From: Glutamicibacter protophormiae
GTDB taxonomy: Bacteria > Actinomycetota > Actinomycetes > Actinomycetales > Micrococcaceae
Direction: 5' to 3'
Length of the DNA stretch: 64,000 nt
Assembly (NCBI RefSeq): GCF_014647495.1
Contig: NZ_BMPH01000003.1
Span: 62,001 to 126,000 of the forward strand
Each line of letters starts with the position of its first letter. Position 1 is the stretch's first letter. A program made the translations under genes and the position numbers. The notes under the pieces were generated by a model. It was given only the letters and a program-made list of their open reading frames with translations, made no database searches and was not told the DNA's origin. Below, piece after piece: positions 32,179 through 42,313 of this stretch.

Positions 32179-33045
32179 CTAGGTGACGCAAATGCAACGC
32201 GCTTCGGCGGTATCACGCCCGACGTCGATCATTCCTGCTTCGAGGTCCGACTCCGGTGACAACTCCGCGACGGGGCCGGGGACGGCGGGCAACTGCCAGG
32301 CATGGACGCCGGTCAGGGACCGGGCGACTCCTCCCAAGGTAAACCGCAGCAACAGATAGCATCCCATCGCCGAGGCCAGCACCGCAGCACTGGCCAGGGA
32401 ATCGGACCACCAAGAACGCTCCGGATCGGCAGCACCCGGTCCGGGCATGCTGTTGAAGATCCGCAGCGTGATCCACCAGAGCACTGCCGCCAGCAGCCAC
32501 CAGGCGATCGCGAGCATCAGATTCACCCCGGTGCCGAATCGCAGCTGGTAGCGGGAGTCTTCGGTCAGTCTCAGTGCGGTTCCCGGGCTCAGGTCGCGAA
32601 CCAGACCGCGCAGGTGCAGTGTCTGGCGGAGCATGAACCCGGAATCAAGCAGTGCCCACAAGGAGGCAAACAGCGCCCCCAGCCACCAGAACGGTGCCTC
32701 GGTGCGCGATTCCATCGTCTGGGTCATCGCCACCAGGCCAAGCATCAGCGGCGCCAGCCCATGGTTGAAGCGGTAGATGAGCCAGCCGACGGCGCTGAAC
32801 GCGACGACCAGGCCGATCCCGGCAATGTCCAGCACGTCAAGCAGCGTGTAACCGCTAACCCGGTCACTCGGCCCGGAATCCTCCCAGCGGCGGAATCCTG
32901 CGTAGATACCCACCGTCGTGGACGCCAGAATCAGCCATGCGACGCGACCAACGAACGGCCGCGAAAGGCGGAGCGGAATCCCAGTCCACTGGTCGGGGGA
33001 GGGACTGAGAAGGGCGCAGTCCAGGCCCTGATGCGGATGCTTCAT
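32179..33045 (-). CDS. Multi-pass membrane protein of unknown function, possibly prematurely terminated
   Basis: 288 residues with about six hydrophobic helices (VAWLILASTTVGIYAGF, VLDIAGIGLVVAFSAVGWLI, FWWLGALFASLWALLDSGFM, NLMLAIAWWLLAAVLWWITL, SAAVLASAMGCYLLLRFTLG) and a cytosolic tail ending ...AEARCICVT. ATG 33045 (MKHPHQG) has GGAAAA upstream. The layout, with N-terminal sensor-like helices and a C-terminal soluble part, resembles actinobacterial DUF4328-like membrane proteins, but I am not sure. Its TAG is in frame with 150 further open codons. Confidence 0.65.
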   Translation of the reverse strand: MKHPHQGLDCALLSPSPDQWTGIPLRLSRPFVGRVAWLILASTTVGIYAGFRRWEDSGPSDRVSGYTLLDVLDIAGIGLVVAFSAVGWLIYRFNHGLAPLMLGLVAMTQTMESRTEAPFWWLGALFASLWALLDSGFMLRQTLHLRGLVRDLSPGTALRLTEDSRYQLRFGTGVNLMLAIAWWLLAAVLWWITLRIFNSMPGPGAADPERSWWSDSLASAAVLASAMGCYLLLRFTLGGVARSLTGVHAWQLPAVPGPVAELSPESDLEAGMIDVGRDTAEARCICVT

Positions 33046-33171
33046 TTTTCCAGTGTGGCATGTGGCCACGCGGGATCAGAATTGTGCAGGACACGCAACC
33101 GGAGCCCTGTGGAGAACGTGGGCGAAGCCCGGCGCAGGAGGGTGCCTGCGCCGGGCTGGAAGAAGGAACCG

Positions 33172-34584
33172 CTAGTGCTTGCCCACCATGGTGGAGACAT
33201 CCAGCAGCGCATCCAGCTGCTCTTCGGTGACCTCGCCGCGCTCGATGAAGCCCAGCGCCACGGTGGCCTCGCGGACGGTCAGCCCGTCGGCCACGGCCTT
33301 CTTGGCGATCTTGGCCGCGTTCTCGTAGCCGATCAGCTTGTTCAGCGGGGTGACGATGGACGGGGAGGCCTCGGCCAGGAACCGCGCGCGCTCCACATTG
33401 GCGGTGATCCCGTCGATCATCTTTTCCGCCATGACGGTGGAGACGTTGGCCAGCAGGCGGATGGATTCCAGCAGGTTGGAGGCCATGACCGGGATGCCCA
33501 CGTTCAGCTCGAAGGCGCCGTTGGTACCGGCCCAGGCGATGGTGGTGTCGTTGCCGATGACCTGCGCGGCGACCTGGATGGCTGCCTCGGAGATCACCGG
33601 GTTGACCTTGCCCGGCATGATCGAGGAACCCGGCTGCAGATCCGGGATGGCGATTTCGCCCAGGCCGGTGTTCGGTCCCGAGCCCATCCAGCGCAGGTCG
33701 TTGGCGATCTTCATCTGGGAGATCGCGATGGAGCGCAACGCGGCCGAGGCCTCGACCAGGCCGTCGCGGTTGGCCTGTGCCTCGAAGTGGTTGCGGGCCT
33801 CGGTGACCGGCAGGCCGGTGTCGCCGCGCAGGAATTCAATGACCTTTTCCGGGAAGCCGTCCGGGGTGTTGATGCCGGTGCCCACGGCGGTGCCGCCCAG
33901 GGGAACCTCGGCCACGCGCGGCAGGGCCGCCTGGACGCGTTCGATGCCGTAGCGCATCTGGGCTGCGTACCCGCCGAATTCCTGGCCCAGGGTGACCGGG
34001 GTGGCATCCATCAGGTGGGTGCGGCCGGACTTGACCACGTCGGTGAACTCCGCGGCCTTCGCCTCAAGGGAAGAAGCCAGGGTATCCAGCGCGGGCACCA
34101 GGTCGTTGGCCAGTGCGGCGGTCGCCGCCACGTGCACGGAGGTCGGGAAGACGTCGTTGGAGGACTGCGAGGCGTTCACGTGGTCGTTCGGGTGGACCTC
34201 GGTGTCGCTGCCGGAGGCCTTCAAGGCGCGGGTGGCCAATTCGGCAATGACCTCGTTGGCATTCATGTTCGAGCTGGTGCCGGAACCGGTCTGGAAGACG
34301 TCGATGGGGAAGTGGGCGTCGTACTGCCCGCTGGCCACGAGATCGGCCGCCGCGATGATCGCCTCGGCGCGTTCGGCGTCGAGCACGCCCAAGGCGCGGT
34401 TTGCGTGGGCTGCGGCCTTCTTGACCTGGGCCAAGGCCCTGATATGGGCCGGCTCCAGGGTCTTTCCCGAGATGGGGAAGTTCTCCACGGCGCGCTGGGT
34501 TTGCGCGCGGTACAGGGCTTGTGCCGGAACCCGGACTTCGCCCATGGTGTCATGTTCGATGCGGAAATCGTCACTGTTGATCAT
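33172..34584 (-). CDS. fumC: Class II fumarate hydratase
   Basis: 470 residues with the aspartase/fumarase signatures: the superfamily loop [16 protein letters not shown] (catalytic Ser), [36 protein letters not shown] and [20 protein letters not shown]. It interconverts fumarate and malate in the TCA cycle; being class II it needs no Fe-S cluster. ATG 34584 is six bases after TAATCT on the minus strand (34596-34591), suggesting a leaderless mRNA in addition to any readthrough from the carbonic anhydrase gene upstream. Confidence 0.96.
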   Translation of the reverse strand: MINSDDFRIEHDTMGEVRVPAQALYRAQTQRAVENFPISGKTLEPAHIRALAQVKKAAAHANRALGVLDAERAEAIIAAADLVASGQYDAHFPIDVFQTGSGTSSNMNANEVIAELATRALKASGSDTEVHPNDHVNASQSSNDVFPTSVHVAATAALANDLVPALDTLASSLEAKAAEFTDVVKSGRTHLMDATPVTLGQEFGGYAAQMRYGIERVQAALPRVAEVPLGGTAVGTGINTPDGFPEKVIEFLRGDTGLPVTEARNHFEAQANRDGLVEASAALRSIAISQMKIANDLRWMGSGPNTGLGEIAIPDLQPGSSIMPGKVNPVISEAAIQVAAQVIGNDTTIAWAGTNGAFELNVGIPVMASNLLESIRLLANVSTVMAEKMIDGITANVERARFLAEASPSIVTPLNKLIGYENAAKIAKKAVADGLTVREATVALGFIERGEVTEEQLDALLDVSTMVGKH

Positions 34585-34714
34585 AGGGTCAGATTACGCC
34601 TCAAGCGTCCGCGAAGGACAGGCTTTGGCGAAAACATCACAACCAACAGTGACGATGTCCAGATCTGGGAATTTCCCCTGTCAGGAGATGGTTGAGGCTG
34701 CGGTCCCGGAGCGC

Positions 34715-35350
34715 TTAGGCGACATCCAGACCGAGGCTGGAAACCAGCTGCGCCTTGCCGTCGTCCAGGTGGTAGGCCACGCCGGCCACGGCGGTGCGGC
34801 CCTCGGTGATGGCCTTGGACAGGACGGTGGACAGTTCCACCAGACGCTCGGTGGTCTGCTTGACGTGCTCCACCACGGTGCCGTTGACATCGGTGACGCC
34901 CTGGCGCTCGGCGGCCTGGACCGACGGGGCGATGTGCTCCACCAGGTCGCGCACGAAGCCCTTGGGCATGACGCCGCTGTTGCGGCTGTTGATGGCTTCG
35001 GTGACGGCACCGCACGAGTTGTGGCCCAGGATGACGATCAATGGGACGTTGAGCTCATCCACAGCGAATTCGAGGGAGCCGATGCTGGCCAGGTCGATGA
35101 CGTGGCCGGCGGTGCGCACCACGAACATGTCGCCCAGTCCGACGTCGAAGATGATTTCCGCGGCCAGCCGGGAGTCCGAGCAGCCGAAAATCACGGCAAA
35201 GGGTTCCTGGCCGGCGACCAGGGACTGGCGGCGGGCGCTGTCCTGGTTCGGGTGCTGGGTCTCGTCGTTCACGAACCGCAGGTTGCCGTCGCGGAGCTTC
35301 GCCCACGCTTCGTTCGGGGTCATTGAATGCTGTGTGGTTTCAAGAGGCAT
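34715..35350 (-). CDS. Beta-carbonic anhydrase
   Basis: 211 residues with the zinc ligands Cys57 and Asp59 (GCSDSR), His110 and Cys113 (LGHNSCGA), and the conserved MFVVRTAGHVIDLASIGSLE. It interconverts CO2 and bicarbonate in the cytosol. ATG 35350 is seven bases after TAGAAT (35363-35358, minus strand). It lies between DUF4245 and fumC on the same strand; this grouping with glpX is common in Micrococcaceae. Confidence 0.94.
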   Translation of the reverse strand: MPLETTQHSMTPNEAWAKLRDGNLRFVNDETQHPNQDSARRQSLVAGQEPFAVIFGCSDSRLAAEIIFDVGLGDMFVVRTAGHVIDLASIGSLEFAVDELNVPLIVILGHNSCGAVTEAINSRNSGVMPKGFVRDLVEHIAPSVQAAERQGVTDVNGTVVEHVKQTTERLVELSTVLSKAITEGRTAVAGVAYHLDDGKAQLVSSLGLDVA

Positions 35351-35423
35351 GATTTGGATTCTATCCGGTGCAGTGTTCGGATATCGAATAAATGACGCGC
35401 CTCGACGTCAAAAGCGAAAAAAT

Positions 35424-36104
35424 CTATTTGGCGTCCTGGGAGGCCAAACGGGCCATCTCGACCAGTTCTTCCTCGCCGGTGTCGCTGGACAGCACGAAGG
35501 TCGTGTCCTTGCCTTCGGAAATCAGGTAGGTCTTGGCATCCTTGATGCGCACTTCCCACTGCACCCCGTCGATCTCCTTGGTGCCGGTCGGGAGTGCCGA
35601 GTCGGTGATCAGCGCGACCCACGTCGGATTGGAATCCACGGCCTGGCGCACCCAGACGAACTTGCTGTCCTCGATCACCACGCCGAATTCCCAGTAGGGC
35701 ACACCCTGGGCGGTGTTGGCCTGCCAGCGGGCGAAGTTCGCGTACTCGTCGTCGGCAAGCTCCGGGGCGAAGAGCTCGGTGCCCGCCATTTCCGAGGCGC
35801 CCTGGGCGGTGGCCTGCAGGTCGACGGTGGACTCGAAGGCCTTTTCGTCCGGGGTCGGGTTCAGCAGGTAGAGCGGGATGAATACCGCAATGCAGAACGC
35901 GACGGAGATGATCATTCCCTTGAGGGTCTGGTTGGCGCGCTTGGCCTGCTTCTCCGTCAGCTGCGGCTTGTACGGAAGATCCTCAAAGGTCGCCTTGGGG
36001 TCGTTCAGGTCGCGGCGGGTCGGCTCATCGCTGATGACGGGGACCGCCCCGGCTTCGCTCGCGGGCGTGTTGTTCTCGGTATTCTCGGGCTGCACGCTAT
36101 CCAT
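35424..36104 (-). CDS. DUF4245 family membrane protein
   Basis: 226 residues: a disordered Glu/Asn-rich N-terminus, a conserved-looking motif [20 protein letters not shown] directly before one membrane helix ([19 protein letters not shown]), and an extracytoplasmic beta-rich domain ([20 protein letters not shown]). The layout matches DUF4245. ATG 36104 has GGGGAGA directly upstream, too close for an ideal ribosome site; a GTG nine bases inside is an alternative. Divergent from glpX, its usual neighbour. Function unknown. Confidence 0.82.
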   Translation of the reverse strand: MDSVQPENTENNTPASEAGAVPVISDEPTRRDLNDPKATFEDLPYKPQLTEKQAKRANQTLKGMIISVAFCIAVFIPLYLLNPTPDEKAFESTVDLQATAQGASEMAGTELFAPELADDEYANFARWQANTAQGVPYWEFGVVIEDSKFVWVRQAVDSNPTWVALITDSALPTGTKEIDGVQWEVRIKDAKTYLISEGKDTTFVLSSDTGEEELVEMARLASQDAK

Positions 36105-36208
36105 TCTCCCCGAAGTTTCTGTGGAATTCGAACTGCAGTGCCCTAGCCCACGTTGCAGTGTGCGCAGGATAGCTGCGACACAACATGCGTCGCCGAAAGC
36201 AAAGAGGA

Positions 36209-36214
36209 TAGAAT
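36209..36214 (+). promoter_or_regulatory. Candidate -10 of glpX
   Basis: TAGAAT at 36209-36214 in the divergent region, with a poor -35. It lies 39 bp before the ATG at 36253, so this mRNA would have a short leader. Confidence 0.4.
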
Positions 36215-36252
36215 GGGTCTGTTTGCATAGGCGCAATGACTACGACTCAGTG

Positions 36253-37287
36253 ATGGGATCTTTCGTGACCGAAAAGAACAACTACGCCCACCTATCTTCG
36301 CGACTGTCGGTAACCGACGCGGAGCCGGACCGCAACCTGGCATTGGAACTTGTCCGTGCCACGGAGGCGGCTGCCATTGCCTCCTCGCCATGGGTTGGGT
36401 TCGGTGACAAGAATGCCGCAGACGGTGCCGCAGTGGACGCGATGCGCGGCCTGCTGTCCACCGTGAACTTCAACGGCGTCGTGGTGATCGGCGAAGGCGA
36501 AAAAGACGAAGCTCCAATGCTCTTCAACGGCGAGCAGGTCGGCAACGGCACCGGTGCCGAGTGCGACGTGGCCGTTGACCCGATCGACGGCACCCGCCTG
36601 ACCGCGCTGGGCCTGAACAACGCCCTGTCCGTGCTGGCAGTGGCCGACCGCGGAACGATGTTCGACCCGTCCGCCGTCTTCTACATGGAAAAGCTGGTGA
36701 CCGGTCCGGAGGCCGCCGAGCTGGTTGACCTGCGTCTGCCGGTAAAGCAGAACCTGCACCTGATCGCCAAGGCCAAGGGCAAGAAGATCAGCCAGGTCAC
36801 CGTGACCGTGCTGGACCGCCCGCGCCATGCCGGCCTGATCGAGGAAATCCGCCAGGCAGGCGCCCGCACCAAGCTGATCATGGACGGCGACGTGGCCGGA
36901 GCCATCGCCGCCACCCGCGAGGGCACCGGCGTGGACGCGCTGATGGGCATCGGCGGCACCCCGGAAGGCATCGTGACCGCCTGCGCGATCAAGTCGCTGG
37001 GCGGCGTGATCCAGGGCCGCCTGTGGCCAACCGACGACGATGAGAAGCAGAAGGCCATTGACGCGGGCCACGAGCTGGGCCGCGTGCTGACCACCAACGA
37101 CCTGGTCACCTCGGACAACTGCTACTTTGCTGCCACCGGCATCACCGATGGCGACCTGCTGCGCGGAGTTCGCTACAAGAACGGCCGCATCTCCACCCAG
37201 TCGATCGTGATGCGTTCCAAGTCCGGAACCATCCGCTTCGTCGAGGGCGAGCACAAGCAGGACAAGTGGGACGCCTACACCCGCTAA
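36253..37287 (+). CDS. glpX: Class II fructose-1,6-bisphosphatase
   Basis: 344 residues of the GlpX family: metal-binding and phosphatase motifs [35 protein letters not shown], and the C-terminal [20 protein letters not shown]. It removes the 1-phosphate of fructose-1,6-bisphosphate for gluconeogenesis, the main type in actinobacteria. ATG 36253 or GTG 36265 can serve as start; an upstream open frame covers the divergent promoter and is not used. Ends before a very strong terminator. Confidence 0.95.
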   Translation: MGSFVTEKNNYAHLSSRLSVTDAEPDRNLALELVRATEAAAIASSPWVGFGDKNAADGAAVDAMRGLLSTVNFNGVVVIGEGEKDEAPMLFNGEQVGNGTGAECDVAVDPIDGTRLTALGLNNALSVLAVADRGTMFDPSAVFYMEKLVTGPEAAELVDLRLPVKQNLHLIAKAKGKKISQVTVTVLDRPRHAGLIEEIRQAGARTKLIMDGDVAGAIAATREGTGVDALMGIGGTPEGIVTACAIKSLGGVIQGRLWPTDDDEKQKAIDAGHELGRVLTTNDLVTSDNCYFAATGITDGDLLRGVRYKNGRISTQSIVMRSKSGTIRFVEGEHKQDKWDAYTR

Positions 37288-37320
37288 GCCGCAGCCGGTC
37301 CAAGACCAGCTGACTTGTAA

Positions 37321-37364
37321 CGCATCGAGCCGCAGCCTTCCTCGGAAGGCTGCGGCTCGATGCG
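37321..37364. terminator. Very strong bidirectional terminator
   Basis: CGCATCGAGCCGCAGCCTTC plus one more base (37321-37341) is the exact inverted complement of 37344-37364, followed by TTT. It separates convergent glpX and manA. Confidence 0.9.
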
Positions 37365-37396
37365 TTTCGCCGATTGGCGGCCGGACTGTCCCGGGC

Positions 37397-38605
37397 CTAG
37401 ATGCGCTGGGCGCTGGCCGCGAACAGCCGCCCGGATCCCGGTGACAGGCAGGCGGCGGTCGCGGGAAGTTCCGCGGCGGACAGGAACACCGAATCGCCCC
37501 GGCGCAGCAACTGCTCGCCCTGCGTCCCGCGGATCGCGAACTCGCCCTCGGTGCACAGCAGGATGCCGGCACCGTGCAGGGCCAGCGGCTGCGGGAGCGA
37601 ATCCCCGGCGCCGCTGATGACCTGGAGCTGGAATTCATCGAATTCCGGCTGGTACAGCAGGCTGGAGCCGCTCAGGGCCTGCGGGGTGAGCAACGGGGGA
37701 GCCGATGCCTGCGCGATGGTCACGTCCAGCAGCTCCGGGACATCGATGTGCTTGCTGGTCAGCCCGCCGCGCAGCACGTTGTCGGAGTTGGCCATGACCT
37801 CGATGCCCAGCCCGCGCAGGTACGCGTGGACGTTGCCTGCGGCTAGGCTGATGGCCTGACCGGGGGCCAGGAAGACCAGGTTCAGCAGCAGCGCCACCAA
37901 GACTCCCGCGTCTCCCGGGTAGATCCCGTTGATGTTCACCAGCTCCGAGAAATGCTCGCGCCCGCCAAGCGACGGATCGGCCTGGATGGCTGAGCAGATC
38001 TGCTGCACCACCGCGGAGATCCCGCCCGGACGGGTCAGCACGAACTCCAGGGCCGCGGCCAGCGGTTCCTCGCCGCGCAGCAGGCCGGCCAGCTCGGCGA
38101 CCGCGGCCCGTGCCTCGTCGGGCAGCGCACCGCCCAGCAGCTCCAGGTCCGCGAGGATTTCCTCGGGACGGCGGAACCCCGACAGCGCGGTGAACTCGGT
38201 CAGCGCATAGAGCATCTCCGGCTTGTGGTTGTCGTCCCGATAGTTGCGGTCGGCGGCATCCAGCGCCTTGCCCGCGGCGTTCTCCAGGGCGAAGCGCTCC
38301 CTGGCTTGCTGCAGGGTCGGATGCACCTGGATGGACAGCGGCTGGGCCGCGGAGAGCACCTTGAACAGGAACGGCAGCCTGCCGTAGCGTTCGGCGACAT
38401 CCGTACCCAGCGTGGCCGCAGGGTCGCCGGCAATGACCGCGTCCAGCCCCTGCCCGTTGCCCGCCAACCGGCTCGGGCATCCCGGGTGGGCGCCGAGCCA
38501 GAGCTCTGCCTGCGGGCCCTTCGTATCTTCCAGCCCCAACAAGTCGGAGATCTGGCTGTCAGATCCCCAGTGGTAGTCCCTAATCGTGTTGTTCAGTTCG
38601 AACAC
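37397..38605 (-). CDS. manA: Mannose-6-phosphate isomerase, class I
   Basis: 402 residues. Type I PMI cupin signatures: MFELNNTIRDYHWGS start, ELWLGAHPGCPS, and LSIQVHPTLQQARERFALEN with zinc-ligand residues; NVHAYLRGLGIEVMANSDNV is the C-terminal signature including LRGGLTSKHIDVPELL. It converts fructose-6-phosphate and mannose-6-phosphate, feeding GDP-mannose and polyprenyl-phosphomannose synthesis, which fits the protein mannosyltransferase gene elsewhere in the window. GTG 38605 follows GAAGG by nine bases. Last gene of the minus-strand run purK-purE-LCP-manA. Confidence 0.93.
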   Translation of the reverse strand: MFELNNTIRDYHWGSDSQISDLLGLEDTKGPQAELWLGAHPGCPSRLAGNGQGLDAVIAGDPAATLGTDVAERYGRLPFLFKVLSAAQPLSIQVHPTLQQARERFALENAAGKALDAADRNYRDDNHKPEMLYALTEFTALSGFRRPEEILADLELLGGALPDEARAAVAELAGLLRGEEPLAAALEFVLTRPGGISAVVQQICSAIQADPSLGGREHFSELVNINGIYPGDAGVLVALLLNLVFLAPGQAISLAAGNVHAYLRGLGIEVMANSDNVLRGGLTSKHIDVPELLDVTIAQASAPPLLTPQALSGSSLLYQPEFDEFQLQVISGAGDSLPQPLALHGAGILLCTEGEFAIRGTQGEQLLRRGDSVFLSAAELPATAACLSPGSGRLFAASAQRI

Positions 38606-38672
38606 GTCTTGTAGCCTTCGCCTTTCACAAACGGATGTGGATTGCCAGTCGGTCGGGGGGGGTCTTAACCGT

Positions 38673-40295
38673 TTACGGCACCGAGCATTCGTCGTTGTTT
38701 GCTGCAATCTGGGCGATGCGGGTCGTGTAACCCATCAGCTCCAGCTGCACCAGGTATTCCTCGGTGATCGGGCTGCCGTCAGGCTGCGTGAATTCTTCCT
38801 GTTCGCCGTTGGACAGCTTCGGCGCGTTGTTCACGTCCGTGGCGTCCTCGGGAGCCTCGGACTGCTCCGGAGCCTGCGACGCCTCGGTGGTCTTCTTGGT
38901 CTCTTCGGTCTTCGTGGTTTCCTCGGTCTTCTTCTTTTCCTTCTTCGGGGCGTTCTGCTTGTCGATGATCGACTGGATGCGCTCGTGGATCTGGTCGAAC
39001 TTCGGGTAGGTGGAGAACGAACGCGGGAAGTCGGGGGCGCCCAGGGTCAGGCGGGCGAACGGGCTGGAGGACACCTTTTCCGCCACCGACACGAACGAGG
39101 CGAGCTGGCTGGCCGGGATGTCGGTTTCCACCAGCTGTTCGCCAGCAGACATGATGCCGGTGAAGTTGGTCAGAATGGTCTGCGGGGTGAACTGCTTGAT
39201 GATCGCCTGCTGCAGGCACTGCTGGCGCTTGATGCGGTGGTAGTCGTCGGTGAAGTCGCGCGAGCGGGCGAACCACAGCGCCTGCTTGCCGTTGAACGTC
39301 TGGACTCCCGGAGCGAACCAGTGGGTGCGCAGGTTGGTGCCTTCCCATTTCTTGCCGTTGTACGGCACCCAGCCGCCCGAATCGATGGTGACTCCGCCCA
39401 AGGCGTCGACGAACTGGGAGAAGCCGGCCATGTCGACCATTACGTAGCCCTGGACTTCGAGGCCGGTGGTGCCCTCCAGCGCATCCATGGCCGCTTGGGC
39501 GCCGACGTTCTTCACCGAATCGGGGAACAGGTCCGCGTGGTTGTCCACGGCATCGCGGTAGATGGCGTTGAACAGGCATTCGTTGCCGCAGTTGTAGCCG
39601 TCGGGCCAGACCTTCTTCATGGGGGAGTCATCCGCAAAGCGGGCGCCCTGGAAGTTGCGCGGCATGGAAATCATCAGGGTCTTGCCGGTCTTCGCGTCAA
39701 CCGACATCAGCGCCACCGAGTCGGTGCGGACGCCTTCGCGGTTGTCGCCCGAGTCCGCGCCGAACACCGCGATGTTGTAGCGTCCATCGACCGGGTCGAA
39801 GGCAGGTCCTTCCTCGAAGACCTTTTCAATGGTCTGGCGTCCGGTGTTGACCAGCGAGGCGCCGTAGATGAACAGGCCGCTGGTGGCGACCACGGCGGCC
39901 AGCGTGAAGACCGAGACGATCACGCGCATGCCCGGGGCCAGGAACTTCGGCTTGATGATCACCAACGTGTTGATGAACATGATCAGCCAGAGCACGGCCA
40001 GGGTGCCCAGCACGACCACCAGCACCATCTGGAAGTTCGGGTGGGCTACCCAGCTGAGGATGACGGACCTGTTGATGAAGTACAGGGCCACCAGGCCGAT
40101 GACGGCCAGCCAACACAGCATGGTGACCGACACCGCGAGGCGCCCCAGCTTGCGGTTGCCCGCAATCAGCTGGGCGCTGCCCGGAAAGAAAATGGTCAAG
40201 ATGACCAGGATCAGGGCGCGCTTGCTGCGCTGCGGAGAGCTGATGCTCTCCGGATTGCGCAACGGATTTGGAGCGCGGTGACTGGCAGAACCCAT
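38673..40295 (-). CDS. LytR-CpsA-Psr (LCP) family glycopolymer transferase
   Basis: 540 residues. N-terminal cytosolic part followed by about four membrane helices (two or three are usual, so the N-terminus is larger than average), then the LCP domain: NIAVFGADSGDNREGVRTDS, LMISMPRNFQGARF and the C-terminal ARSRDFTDDYHRIKRQQCLQ, with the Arg/Asp residues that bind polyprenyl pyrophosphate. The tail is Lys/Glu/Thr-rich and ends with a Cys. It attaches wall teichoic-acid-like or arabinogalactan-like polymers to peptidoglycan outside the membrane. It starts 18 bp after purE. Confidence 0.92.
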   Translation of the reverse strand: MGSASHRAPNPLRNPESISSPQRSKRALILVILTIFFPGSAQLIAGNRKLGRLAVSVTMLCWLAVIGLVALYFINRSVILSWVAHPNFQMVLVVVLGTLAVLWLIMFINTLVIIKPKFLAPGMRVIVSVFTLAAVVATSGLFIYGASLVNTGRQTIEKVFEEGPAFDPVDGRYNIAVFGADSGDNREGVRTDSVALMSVDAKTGKTLMISMPRNFQGARFADDSPMKKVWPDGYNCGNECLFNAIYRDAVDNHADLFPDSVKNVGAQAAMDALEGTTGLEVQGYVMVDMAGFSQFVDALGGVTIDSGGWVPYNGKKWEGTNLRTHWFAPGVQTFNGKQALWFARSRDFTDDYHRIKRQQCLQQAIIKQFTPQTILTNFTGIMSAGEQLVETDIPASQLASFVSVAEKVSSSPFARLTLGAPDFPRSFSTYPKFDQIHERIQSIIDKQNAPKKEKKKTEETTKTEETKKTTEASQAPEQSEAPEDATDVNNAPKLSNGEQEEFTQPDGSPITEEYLVQLELMGYTTRIAQIAANNDECSVP

Positions 40296-40313
40296 GTACT
40301 TATATGACTTTCC

Positions 40314-40844
40314 CTAGGAGGCGAAATTCTCGTTCGCGACTTCTTCACGGAGCGATGCACCCTTTGCATGGGCGGAATCACGCAGAGATTCAGCGAACTG
40401 AAGCAACTTTACCTGTAACGACTCGGCCAGCTCGTCGGTTCCCGACGCGAGCATGCGCACGGCGAGCAGTCCTGCGTTGCGTGCGCCGCCGATGGAAACG
40501 GTTGCCACAGGGACCCCGGCCGGCATCTGCACGATGGACAGCAGGGAATCCATTCCATCCAGCTTAGCCAGCGGAACTGGTACTCCGATGACAGGCAGCG
40601 GTGTAACTGATGCAAGCATGCCCGGCAGGTGGGCGGCGCCGCCGGCGCCGGCGATGATCACGCGCAGGCCGCGTTCATGTGCCTTCTTCCCGTAATCGAT
40701 CATTTCGGTCGGCATGCGGTGCGCCGACACGACGTCCGCTTCGAAGGGTATGCCGAATTCGGCCAGGGCCTGGGCAGCTAGGCGCATTACCGGCCAATCC
40801 GAGTCGGAACCCATTACGAGGCCGACAAGTGGTGCTTCAGTCAT
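40314..40844 (-). CDS. purE: 5-(carboxyamino)imidazole ribonucleotide mutase
   Basis: 176 residues; class I PurE signatures [13 protein letters not shown], the phosphate/carboxyamino loop [24 protein letters not shown] and [18 protein letters not shown]. It converts N5-CAIR to CAIR in purine synthesis. ATG 40844 has AAGGA at the proper distance. Downstream partner of purK (78-bp gap). Confidence 0.95.
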   Translation of the reverse strand: MTEAPLVGLVMGSDSDWPVMRLAAQALAEFGIPFEADVVSAHRMPTEMIDYGKKAHERGLRVIIAGAGGAAHLPGMLASVTPLPVIGVPVPLAKLDGMDSLLSIVQMPAGVPVATVSIGGARNAGLLAVRMLASGTDELAESLQVKLLQFAESLRDSAHAKGASLREEVANENFAS

Positions 40845-40922
40845 TGCGAGATATTCCTTGGGTCTGGTGGTCAAACGCCGCCGCCTCCCTGACGGGGAAG
40901 CGGCAGCGCTCTAGGTAACAGG

Positions 40923-42083
40923 CTAGGCGGTGGCGGGCACGCCGTCGCGGATCAACGCGGCCACGAGGTCGGCGCGTTGGCGAAGTTCATCTACGCTTTG
41001 CCCGGCGTTTGCCACGATGTTCACATGGCCGATCTTGCGGCCCGGGCGGACGGACTTGCCGTAGGCATGCACCTTGACCTCCGGGGCGGCGGCCAGCGCC
41101 GCGGCGAAGGCCGAGTACAGGTCCTGGTTGGCGCCGCCCAGGTAGTTCTTCATGACGGTGACACCCAGTTCGCGGGTTTCGCCCAGCGGCAGGTCGAGCA
41201 CCGCGCGCAGGTGCTGCTCGAACTGGCTGGTGACCGAACCGTTCATGGTCCAGTGGCCGGTGTTGTGCGGGCGCATGGCCAGCTCGTTGATCACGAAGCC
41301 GGCGCCAACGCCGGGGGTCTCGAACAGCTCGGCCGCCATGACGCCGGTGACGCCGAATTCCTCGGCGATGCGCAGCGCGGCGTTGGCCGCGGTGCGGGCG
41401 GTGTCCTCGGAGATGTCCTGGGCCGGGGCGATGACTTCGTCGCAGACGCCGTCGACCTGGATGGTGTGGACCACCGGCCAGGCCTTGGCCTGTCCGGAGG
41501 GGGTGCGGGCCACCATGGCGGACAGCTCGCGGGAGAAATCGACCTTGTCCTCGGCCAGCAGCGGGCCGTTCTCGAACCAGTCCGCCGAGTCGCGTGCTTG
41601 GCCGGCGTCGTCCAGGATGCGCACGCCCTTGCCGTCGTAGCCGCCGCGCGGGGTCTTCAGCACGATCGGCCAGCCGATCTCGTCGCCGAAGGCGACCAGC
41701 TCGTCGACCGAGCCGACCTTGGCCCAGGCCGGGTTGGGCAGTCCGAGCTTTTCAATGGCTTCGCGCATGACCAGCTTGTCCTGGGCATGGATCAGTGCGG
41801 CCGGGCGCGGCTGGATGTTGACACCCTCATTGATCAAGGTGGTCAGGAATTCGTTGGGGACGTGCTCGTGGTCGAAGGTCACCACGTCCTTGCCCTTGGC
41901 GAACTCGCGCAGGGTTTCGAGGTCCTTGTAGTCGCCGACCGGTGCATCCGGAACGCTGCGTGCGGCCGAGACGTCCGGGCCTTCGGCCAGGACGTGAAGT
42001 TCAAAACCAAGGTTCAGGGCCTCAGGGGCCATCATTCGGGCTAGCTGCCCGCCACCAATTACACCAATTTTTGGAAAGCTCAC
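40923..42083 (-). CDS. purK: 5-(carboxyamino)imidazole ribonucleotide synthase
   Basis: 386 residues of the ATP-grasp family: IGVIGGGQLARMMAPEA start, VVTFDHEHVPNEFL, ATP-grasp core PIVLKTPRGGYDGKGVRIL and FVINELAMRPHNTGHWTM. It makes N5-CAIR from AIR, bicarbonate and ATP; bicarbonate supply may benefit from the carbonic anhydrase elsewhere in the window. GTG 42083 is six bases after TAATCT on the minus strand, so the operon mRNA is probably leaderless. Confidence 0.95.
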   Translation of the reverse strand: MSFPKIGVIGGGQLARMMAPEALNLGFELHVLAEGPDVSAARSVPDAPVGDYKDLETLREFAKGKDVVTFDHEHVPNEFLTTLINEGVNIQPRPAALIHAQDKLVMREAIEKLGLPNPAWAKVGSVDELVAFGDEIGWPIVLKTPRGGYDGKGVRILDDAGQARDSADWFENGPLLAEDKVDFSRELSAMVARTPSGQAKAWPVVHTIQVDGVCDEVIAPAQDISEDTARTAANAALRIAEEFGVTGVMAAELFETPGVGAGFVINELAMRPHNTGHWTMNGSVTSQFEQHLRAVLDLPLGETRELGVTVMKNYLGGANQDLYSAFAAALAAAPEVKVHAYGKSVRPGRKIGHVNIVANAGQSVDELRQRADLVAALIRDGVPATA

Positions 42084-42313
42084 CCTACTAGATTAGCGAA
42101 CCGACGGTGGATGCCTTGTATGGCGGAAGTTGGATGACTCTCATTCCCCGGCTAATTAACAGGAAATCTCGCTAAAATAGCGGGATGCCGTCTCTGCGCT
42201 GACCGCCGAAGACGACCGTTAATACTACCGTGCGGGGCAGATCGCCCCCGGGGACACCGGGCAGCCAGTGCCGCGAGGACTCTGGCCGCGCCGCGGTGAA
42301 GGGCTGGAGGAAA

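Noticed and set aside
32302-34695. A 797-codon open frame antisense to fumC and the membrane-protein gene
   Set aside because: Covers well-defined genes on the other strand and has typical shadow composition (Gly/His/Gln/Asp-rich).
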